Positions 1-4,240 of a DNA stretch of 6,659 bases are shown in pieces. The notes beneath the pieces are model-generated. The model saw only the letters and a list, made by a program, of their open reading frames with translations, was not told where the DNA came from and did not search any database. This DNA is from an uncultured Actinomycetes bacterium (GTDB taxonomy: Bacteria; Actinomycetota; Thermoleophilia; Miltoncostaeales; Miltoncostaeaceae), in contig CAIYRJ010000275.1 in NCBI GenBank assembly GCA_903928615.1, positions 1 through 6,659 on the forward strand. The letters run 5' to 3'. The number at the start of each line of letters is the position of its first letter. Positions within the stretch are counted from its first letter, which is position 1. Position numbers and translations under genes: made by a program.

Positions 1-407
1 CGCCCTACAACCTCATCACCCGCGCGCTGTCGCTCATCGCCGTGGCGCCGGCGCGCGATGAGCCGCCCCGCCTCGACCCCTATGTGCTGGGCACGCAGGC
101 GAAGCTGCTGGCCGTGTCAGGGCTCGTGCCGCACCTGGCATCGTGCGCCTCGTGCGGCGGGCCCCCGCCGCTGGAGGGCTTCTCGGCTGCCGCGGGGGGC
201 GGGGTGTGCGGTGCCTGCTATGTCGGATCGGGTGCCGAGGCGCTGGACCCCCCGGCGGCAGATGCGCTCGTGGCACTGCTCGCGCGCCCGCTCGCCGAGG
301 CGCCCGAGTGCGTGCCCCCCGATGCCGCCGCGGGAGCCGAGCGCCTCATCGCCCTCATGCTGCGCGAGCACCTGGGCGTCACCCTGAAGTCGGGCACGCC
401 CCTGTAG
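1..407 (+). CDS. recO: DNA repair protein RecO, C-terminal part (5' truncated)
   Basis: This is the last ~135 codons of RecO; the frame begins at base 3 and the gene starts outside the window. RecO is a cytoplasmic recombination mediator that, with RecR, helps load RecA onto SSB-coated single-stranded DNA in the RecF pathway. The visible part is the helical C-terminal domain with the RecO zinc-finger pattern. It has a CxxC pair (Cys codons at 144 and 153) after a 'SGLVPHLASC' stretch, then a 'GGGVCGAC' segment with a second CxxC pair (Cys codons at 207 and 216). The end, 'LREHLGVTLKSGTPL', matches the usual RecO ending, where a 'lkS' motif comes just before the stop. The stop is TAG at 405-407. 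The gene converges on the thi operon, whose last stop is only 21 bases away. The four zinc ligands plus the C-terminal motif make the call fairly secure. Confidence 0.88.
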   Translation, partial: PYNLITRALSLIAVAPARDEPPRLDPYVLGTQAKLLAVSGLVPHLASCASCGGPPPLEGFSAAAGGGVCGACYVGSGAEALDPPAADALVALLARPLAEAPECVPPDAAAGAERLIALMLREHLGVTLKSGTPL

Positions 408-421
408 CGCCGCTGCGCCCG

Positions 422-452
422 GCCGTGATCACCAGCCCACGGCGATCACGGC
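422..452. terminator. Hairpin between convergent recO and the Lin0512 gene
   Basis: A perfect 9-bp inverted repeat, GCCGTGATC (422-430) and GATCACGGC (444-452), is separated by 13 bases. It begins 15 bases after the recO stop and covers the stop and last codons of the opposing Lin0512 gene. Its position suits a bidirectional terminator, but neither side has a T-run and half of it is coding sequence. It is only a candidate. Confidence 0.35.
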
Positions 453-788
453 GACCGCCACGAGGATCACCCCTTCGGCGCCGTCATCGCCGATCAGCCC
501 GTTGGGCTGGCGATGCCCGCCCTCCACGGCCCGCACGGTCACCTTGCCGTAGGGGAAGCGCCCGCGCACGTCGTCGACATCCACGCGGTCCGCGCCGGGG
601 ACGGCGATCGTGGCCTCCACGCGCATGTTGGCCCGGTCGCCGTCCGGCAGCACGTCGCGCATGCGCGGGAAGAGCACGCGGCGGATGGTGTCCTCCACGG
701 CGCGCACCGCGGCCTTCGTGGCGTCGTCACCCGTCAGGTCCACCCCGATGCCGGTCTCGACGATGAGGGGGAACACGCCGTCGCTCAT
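429..788 (-). CDS. Lin0512-family protein of unknown function, last gene of the thiamine-precursor operon
   Basis: A 119-residue protein. I chose the ATG at 788-786 because GGAGGG lies just upstream and its sequence begins where family members do; a longer in-frame start at 890 would lie inside thiY. It has the layout I recall for the Lin0512 family: 'ETGIGVDLTGDDATKAAVRAVEDTI' split over residues 11-35 (GxGxD signature, then a T-K-A-A helix), 'EATIAVP' (58-64), 'VDVDDVRGRFPYGKVTVRAVEGG' over 69-91, and a hydrophobic C-terminal strand (105-119). No signal peptide or clear membrane segment is seen, so it is probably cytoplasmic. The family has no established function that I know of. The ATG overlaps the thiY stop (ATGA, 788-785), so translation is probably coupled and the gene falls under the same TPP riboswitch. 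This context suggests a role in salvage or processing of the imported pyrimidine; that is inference. The signature normally ends in His-Gly, but here it is Thr19-Gly20. Confidence 0.82.
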   Translation of the reverse strand: MSDGVFPLIVETGIGVDLTGDDATKAAVRAVEDTIRRVLFPRMRDVLPDGDRANMRVEATIAVPGADRVDVDDVRGRFPYGKVTVRAVEGGHRQPNGLIGDDGAEGVILVAVAVIAVGW

Positions 789-1819
789 CGGGATCCCTCC
801 GGCAGCAGCGACGTGTCGATGGCGCCCGACCCCGAGACCTCGCCCTTCACGAGCCCCTCCTTCACCATCCAGGCCGCGAGGGCATCCCACTGCGCGGCGT
901 CCATGCGAAGCGGCGCGCTGCCCTCCGGCAGCAGCGCCGGCAATGTGTCGCTCACCTGCGCGGGCAGCACCTTCTTCGCGATGTCGGGGTTTGCCTTCTC
1001 CAGCGCCGTCACGGCGCCGCCGGGGTCGCCCGCGGCAGCCTCGGTGCCCGCCGCGATGCCGGCGAGCGCGGCGCGGATGGCAGCCGGCCTGTCGCGGATG
1101 GCGTCCTCGGATGCCACGACCACCAGTTCGTCGTACTGCGGCACCCCGTAGTCGTCGATCCTCATGATCGTGATCGGCACGTCCTTCATGCGCAGGTCCG
1201 GCCCCTCGATGTTCCAGTAGGCGCCGATCACGGCGTCCACCTTCCCGGCGGCAAGCGACGGCGCCAGGCTGTAGCCCACCACCTTGGTCTCGACCTTCGC
1301 GGGGTCGCCGCCATCGGCCTTCACGACGGTGTCGAGCAGCGCGCGATCGCTGGGCACGCCGGCGATGCCCACCACCTTGCCCTCGAGGTCGCGCGGCCGG
1401 GTGATGCCGCGGTCCGCGCGCGCGATGATCGAGTTGAGCGGGACCTGCGCGATGGCCCCGACGGCCTTCACGGGCACGCCCTTGGCGCGGGCGATGAGCA
1501 GCTCCGGCGCGTACGTGATGCCGAGGTCCTTCTTGCCCGCGGCGATGGCCGTGAGCGTGGTGGTGGGGTCGCTGGGCACGGACGTGGTGATGTCCGCGCC
1601 CGCCTTCGCGTCGAGCCCCTCCTCCTGCGCCACCGCGATGCCCGCGTGGTCGGCGTTCGGGAACCAGTCGAGCACCAGCGACACCTTCTCGGGCGTCCCG
1701 CTCGCCGTGGTGCCGGTGGAGCCGACGGTCGACGCGCTGTCGCCGCCGCAGCCGGCCACGACGGCGGGCACGAGGGCGAGCATGGCGGCGAGGGCGATGA
1801 GGCGGGATGGATGGTTCAC
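785..1819 (-). CDS. thiY: ABC transporter substrate-binding lipoprotein for a thiamine pyrimidine precursor (ThiY-like, NMT1/THI5 family)
   Basis: A 344-residue lipoprotein that should capture HMP or a formylaminopyrimidine outside the membrane and deliver it to the permease encoded just upstream. The start is GTG at 1819, with GGAGG six bases before it. A basic-then-hydrophobic signal peptide ends in the lipobox V21-A-G-C24, and a Ser/Thr/Gly-rich linker follows to about residue 42. The NMT1/THI5-like fold opens with 'LDWFPNADHAG' (50-60), a hallmark of ThiY proteins. 'DLEGKVVGIAG' (144-154) follows, then 'AYWNIEG' (200-206), a motif usual in ThiY-type pyrimidine binders. It is the third gene of the operon, 25 bases after thiX, and shares ATGA with the Lin0512 gene. 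NMT1-type proteins also bind riboflavin precursors, nitrate or sulfonates, but the riboswitch and the YWN motif favour the thiamine pyrimidine. The exact ligand cannot be read from sequence; no tenA or thiD is visible nearby. Confidence 0.88.
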   Translation of the reverse strand: MNHPSRLIALAAMLALVPAVVAGCGGDSASTVGSTGTTASGTPEKVSLVLDWFPNADHAGIAVAQEEGLDAKAGADITTSVPSDPTTTLTAIAAGKKDLGITYAPELLIARAKGVPVKAVGAIAQVPLNSIIARADRGITRPRDLEGKVVGIAGVPSDRALLDTVVKADGGDPAKVETKVVGYSLAPSLAAGKVDAVIGAYWNIEGPDLRMKDVPITIMRIDDYGVPQYDELVVVASEDAIRDRPAAIRAALAGIAAGTEAAAGDPGGAVTALEKANPDIAKKVLPAQVSDTLPALLPEGSAPLRMDAAQWDALAAWMVKEGLVKGEVSGSGAIDTSLLPEGSR

Positions 1820-1844
1820 GGATTCCTCCGGTGGTCTGGTCGGG

Positions 1845-2723
1845 TCAGGCTCCGCGGCGCGTGGCGCGGCGGGTCCAGGGAAGGGCGATGCGCTCTGCGA
1901 GCGCGATGAGGCCGAAGAGCCCGAGGCCGATGAGGCCCAGGAGCACCACGGCGGCGAAGGTGATGGCGGTCTCGAACTGGCCGGCGGTGAGGCGGGTCAG
2001 GGCGCCGAGCCCGCGCTCCGACGCCACGAGCTCGCCAACGACCGCGCCGGACACCACGAATACGGCGGCAAGGCGCATGCCGGTGAACAGCCGCGGCAGC
2101 GCCGCGGGCACGCGCACGTGGTGCCATGTCCACGAGTCGCTGGCCCCAAGGCCCCGTGCGGCGCGGACGAGATCGCGGTCGGTGCCGCGCAGGCCGTCCA
2201 CGCCGGCCACCACCACGGGGAAGATGCTCATCAGCACGGCGAGCACCAGGATGGCCACGAAGGGCGGGAACCACAGCACCAGCAGGGGCGCCAGCGCCAC
2301 GAGCGGGATCACCTGGCTCACGATGATCCACGGGTACACGGCCAGACGGGCGATGCGGCTGCGCGCGATGAGGTAGGCGAGCGCGCTGCCGATGGCGATC
2401 GCCAGCGCGAGGCCGATGACGGCGATGAGGATGGTCCACTGCATGTGGAACCACAGGCGATCGCGGGCATCCCAGCCCGCCCGTGCGACGTCGACGGGCG
2501 ACGGCAGGATCCACTCGCGCGGCGCGAACACCCACACGGCCACCTGCCACAGCGCGATGGCGATGAGAGGCAGGGCCACGGCGAGTGCCACCTGGCCCGG
2601 GCGAAGCCGCCGACGGCGCGCGGCCCCCTGAGCCCCGGCCTGAGGGGCCGCCGCCTCCGCGGTCGCCGGCGAGGGCGCGGCACCGGTAGCCGGGCGCGCG
2701 ACACGATCGTCGGTGGTGCTCAT
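1845..2723 (-). CDS. thiX: ABC transporter permease for a thiamine pyrimidine precursor (ThiX-like)
   Basis: A 292-residue inner-membrane permease of the BPD_transp_1 (SsuC/TauC-like) type. An Ala/Pro-rich cytoplasmic N-terminus of about 40 residues ends in RRRR (36-39). Hydrophobic segments then lie at roughly 44-66, 94-120, 130-150, 154-174, 214-235 and 252-278. 'ILPSPVDV' (72-79) after the first segment is typical of this group. The cytoplasmic EAA loop, which docks the ATPase, is at about 184-210 ('DLVRAARGLGASDSW' then 'RVPAALP'). The start ATG at 2723 overlaps the thiZ stop by four bases (ATGA), so translation is probably coupled; the Shine-Dalgarno before it is weak. The family alone does not fix the substrate; the TPP riboswitch and ThiY-like partner do. 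The long N-terminal extension is unusual for the family but common in GC-rich genomes. Confidence 0.88.
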   Translation of the reverse strand: MSTTDDRVARPATGAAPSPATAEAAAPQAGAQGAARRRRLRPGQVALAVALPLIAIALWQVAVWVFAPREWILPSPVDVARAGWDARDRLWFHMQWTILIAVIGLALAIAIGSALAYLIARSRIARLAVYPWIIVSQVIPLVALAPLLVLWFPPFVAILVLAVLMSIFPVVVAGVDGLRGTDRDLVRAARGLGASDSWTWHHVRVPAALPRLFTGMRLAAVFVVSGAVVGELVASERGLGALTRLTAGQFETAITFAAVVLLGLIGLGLFGLIALAERIALPWTRRATRRGA

Positions 2724-3436
2724 GCCAGAGCCCCCGCGGCGCGCAGCGATGCCATCACGGCGTCGACGGCCGCTGCCCGATCGCCGCCTCGCACGCGGAT
2801 GTCATCGACGATGCGCATGGGCCTTGGGCTCGCCACGAGGATGCGATCGCAGAGCGCGGCCGCCTCGGAGACGTCGTGGGTGACCAGCAGGATCGTGGCG
2901 CGCTCGGTGGCGCGAAGGTCGCGCAGCACGTCGTGCATGCCGGCGCGCGTGAGTGCGTCGAGTGCCCCGAAGGGCTCGTCGAGCAGCCATGTGGGGCGCC
3001 CAGCGAGCATGGTGCGCGCGAGCGCGGCGCGCTGGCGCATGCCGCCCGACAGCGCGTGCGGGTAATGGTCGCCAAACCCCCCGAGGCCGAGCGCGGTGAT
3101 GGCAGTGTCGGCCCGCCCAGCGGCTTCGGCCGCAGGCGCACCGGCGAGGCGCGCGCCCATGGCGATGTTCTCGCGCAGCGTGAGCCAGGGCATGAGGGCG
3201 TCGCCCTGCGGCATGAGGGCGACCGGGCCGCCCGGGTCGGCATGGCCGGAATCGGCGGTGGCGAGCCCCGCCAGCACGTCGAGCAGGGTGCTCTTGCCGC
3301 ATCCCGAGGGCCCGATGATCGCCGTGGCCTCACCCGCCCGGGCGACGAAGTCGACGCCGTCCAGCACGGGCACGGGCGGGTCATCTCCCAGCGCGAGGCG
3401 GAGTGCGCTTACCCGTATGTCGTGCCCGTGGGGCAC
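2720..3436 (-). CDS. thiZ: ABC transporter ATP-binding protein for a thiamine pyrimidine precursor (ThiZ-like)
   Basis: A 238-residue cytoplasmic ATPase that powers the ThiX/ThiY importer. All nucleotide-binding motifs are intact, numbered from the GTG: Walker A GPSGCGKST (42-50), Q-loop Gln77, signature LSGGMRQR (129-136), Walker B 'WLLDEP' (150-155), D-loop GALD (157-160) and switch His187. The longest reading frame starts at ATG 3457-3455, but that ATG is the invariant AAUGCCAGCG core of the TPP riboswitch and has no Shine-Dalgarno. The GTG at 3436-3434 has AAGGGAG (3448-3442) five bases upstream. It also leaves the usual ~40 residues before Walker A, so I prefer it. It is the first gene of the operon. 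Its start lies in the 3' strand of the riboswitch closing helix, which predicts thiamine control at translation. The subfamily resembles nitrate/sulfonate/taurine ATPases; context assigns it to thiamine. Confidence 0.88.
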   Translation of the reverse strand: MPHGHDIRVSALRLALGDDPPVPVLDGVDFVARAGEATAIIGPSGCGKSTLLDVLAGLATADSGHADPGGPVALMPQGDALMPWLTLRENIAMGARLAGAPAAEAAGRADTAITALGLGGFGDHYPHALSGGMRQRAALARTMLAGRPTWLLDEPFGALDALTRAGMHDVLRDLRATERATILLVTHDVSEAAALCDRILVASPRPMRIVDDIRVRGGDRAAAVDAVMASLRAAGALA

Positions 3437-3530
3437 ATCCACTCCCTTCGCTGGCATTACCCAGATCAGGTTCAGAGGGTCGAGGCCGTGTGCCTCCTCT
3501 CAGCCGCCGGAGCGGCTCCCCTGTATGCGC
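3433..3530 (-). promoter_or_regulatory. TPP riboswitch (THI box) controlling the thi operon
   Basis: Read on the minus strand, the conserved TPP aptamer parts occur in order. GGGGAGCC is followed by a stem AGCCGC/GCGGCU closed by a UCCG loop, then the pyrimidine-binding CUGAGA (3503-3498). An optional side helix GAGGC/GCCUC follows, then the pyrophosphate-binding side 'ACCUGAUCUGG' and 'UAAUGCCAGCG' (3471-3449), and the terminal GAAGGGAG. The closing helix P1 can be GCGCAUACA (3530-3522) with UGGAUGUGC (3441-3433), with one mismatch and one G-U pair. TPP binding should stabilise P1 and switch off the downstream thiZ-thiX-thiY-Lin0512 genes. No separate terminator hairpin is seen after the aptamer. 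The thiZ Shine-Dalgarno and GTG start are inside or next to P1, which fits direct sequestration of the ribosome site. Confidence 0.96.
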
Positions 3531-3532
3531 GC

Positions 3533-3538
3533 AACCTA
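3533..3538 (-). promoter_or_regulatory. Possible -10 element of the thi operon (TAGGTT)
   Basis: TAGGTT fits the TAnnnT -10 pattern and would start RNA at about 3527-3526, next to the riboswitch P1 strand. No convincing -35 is present: a TTGATC lies 23 bases upstream, which is too far. The predicted start would also cut into the 5' strand of the P1 I propose. The operon might instead be read through from gloA, or start further up. Confidence 0.25.
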
Positions 3539-3541
3539 CCA

Positions 3542-3573
3542 GCCCCGTGGCCGGGGCCGGGGATCAACCCCGG
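3542..3573 (-). terminator. Possible terminator at the end of gloA
   Basis: On the minus strand, CCGGGG-TTGAT-CCCCGG (3573-3557) is a perfect 6-bp stem whose loop contains the gloA stop codon. A second short stem, GCCCC/GGGGC (3557-3542), follows directly. There is no T-run, so this is weak. If it works, it separates gloA from the riboswitch that begins only a few bases later. Confidence 0.35.
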
Positions 3574-3953
3574 CGGATCTCCACGAGCTCGATGCGGTAG
3601 CCGTCGGGATCGCGGATGAAGCAGATCGTCGATCCGCCGGGGCGTGATGCATACGGCGGCTTCTCGGGCGCGATGCCCTTGGCGGCCAGCGCGGCCAGCT
3701 CGGCATCCATGTCGTCCACGGACAGGGCGATGTGCCCATAGGCCTCGCCGAGCTCATAGGGCTCGGTGCGCCCGTCGTTGAGCGTGAGCTCGAGGCGCTC
3801 GCCATCGCCGGGCAGCGCCAGGAAGATCACCGTGGCGGTGTCACCGCCCACGCGCTTGCGGCTGGTCTCCTCGAAGCCCAGGGCCCGGTAGAAGGCGAGC
3901 GAGCGGTCCTCGTCGAGGATCCGCAGCATGGTGTGGATGAGCGCGCGCGGCAT
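3564..3953 (-). CDS. gloA: Glyoxalase I (lactoylglutathione lyase family)
   Basis: A 129-residue cytoplasmic enzyme of the vicinal oxygen chelate fold. Glyoxalase I converts the thiol adduct of methylglyoxal to a lactoyl-thiol. The two βαβββ halves are visible: 'HTMLRILDEDRSLAFYRALGF' spans 7-27, and 'YELGEAYGHIALSVDD' (66-81) through 'DPDGYRIELVE' (115-125) forms the second. All four metal ligands of the E. coli-type enzyme align: His7, Glu55 (in 'RLELT'), His74 and Glu122. The length matches the short bacterial, usually nickel-type, enzymes. I chose ATG 3953-3951 because GGGAGGGG lies just before it and the protein starts where family members do; the frame stays open to 4205, but that part looks non-coding. 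The gene is divergent from uvrB and upstream of the thi operon without an obvious functional link. The thiol cofactor (glutathione or an actinobacterial substitute) cannot be told from sequence. Confidence 0.92.
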   Translation of the reverse strand: MPRALIHTMLRILDEDRSLAFYRALGFEETSRKRVGGDTATVIFLALPGDGERLELTLNDGRTEPYELGEAYGHIALSVDDMDAELAALAAKGIAPEKPPYASRPGGSTICFIRDPDGYRIELVEIRRG

Positions 3954-3979
3954 GTGACCCCTCCCGTCGTGGTGGCGCG

Positions 3980-3985
3980 AGCGTA
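3980..3985 (-). promoter_or_regulatory. Possible -10 element of gloA (TACGCT)
   Basis: TACGCT fits TAnnnT and would give a leader of roughly 20 bases containing the GGGAGGGG Shine-Dalgarno. No recognisable -35 is present. The match is weak and could be chance. Confidence 0.2.
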
Positions 3986-4015
3986 TCGGGTGCGCGCCGC
4001 CGTGCGGGAATGGGA

Positions 4016-4132
4016 ACGGGCGGCGCTCTCGCGCCGCCCGTCCGGGGCCCCGCGTCCCGGCCGCGGGGCCTGGGCGTCGCGCATCCCCATACGCGACGCC
4101 TGCGTCGCCGCCCCTGTCCCAGTGCGGCGATG
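4016..4132. repeat. Cluster of four consecutive GC-rich inverted repeats in the gloA-uvrB divergent gap
   Basis: The 287-base gap 3954-4240 has no convincing gene. Within it lie four inverted repeats, nearly end to end. (1) 4016-4041: an 11-bp perfect stem ACGGGCGGCGC with loop TCTC, which reads GAGA, a GNRA-type loop, on the minus strand. (2) 4046-4070: a 9-bp perfect stem GGCCCCGCG with a 7-base loop. (3) 4073-4100: a 9-bp perfect stem GGCGTCGCG with a 10-base loop. (4) 4103-4132: a TCGCCGC/GCGGCGA stem, extended by one G-T and one C-G pair, with a 12-base loop. The 3' arm of repeat 3 can instead pair with the 5' arm of repeat 4 (GCGACG 4093-4098 with CGTCGC 4103-4108). It could be a structured leader or small RNA, an insulating terminator, or a repeat family; no function is assigned. 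Confidence 0.6.
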
Positions 4133-4226
4133 AGGGCACGCTATGCCCATGCGACGCCCGGGTGATCGGCCCCGGCACCAGAGTCGCGGCCCGCCGTTTC
4201 GCCATGGGTACAGGGGCCCGCCGCCC

Positions 4227-4232
4227 TACTAT
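4227..4232 (+). promoter_or_regulatory. Probable -10 element of uvrB (TACTAT)
   Basis: TACTAT is a close match to the TAtaaT consensus and is one of few AT-rich spots here. It would start RNA at about 4239-4241, at or within two bases of the uvrB ATG, so the mRNA would be leaderless or nearly so. No clear -35 is seen, and I see no SOS-type palindrome such as GAAC-N4-GTTC in the gap. Confidence 0.5.
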
Positions 4233-4240
4233 CCACGGAG

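Noticed and set aside
789..890. N-terminal extension of the Lin0512 gene by 34 codons
   Set aside because: It would overlap thiY deeply, is Gly/Arg-rich without family similarity, and the ATG at 788 has GGAGGG upstream.
1284..3065. A 593-codon open frame on the plus strand
   Set aside because: It lies opposite the thi operon, whose three proteins carry complete family motifs. Its own translation is low-complexity (Ala, Arg, His, Gly rich) with no domain. Long antisense frames are common in GC-rich DNA.
4156..4175. Possible fifth hairpin, CCGGG/CCCGG, after the cluster
   Set aside because: It is only 5 bp with an imperfect extension, which is within chance for this base composition.
4101..4200. 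Possible tRNA or other classic RNA in the divergent gap
   Set aside because: There is no T-loop GGTTCGAATCC-like motif and no cloverleaf pairing. Only simple hairpins are present.
3954..4205. N-terminal extension of gloA by 84 codons
   Set aside because: The extension runs through the hairpin cluster and has no family similarity. The ATG at 3953 has a strong Shine-Dalgarno and matches normal glyoxalase starts.
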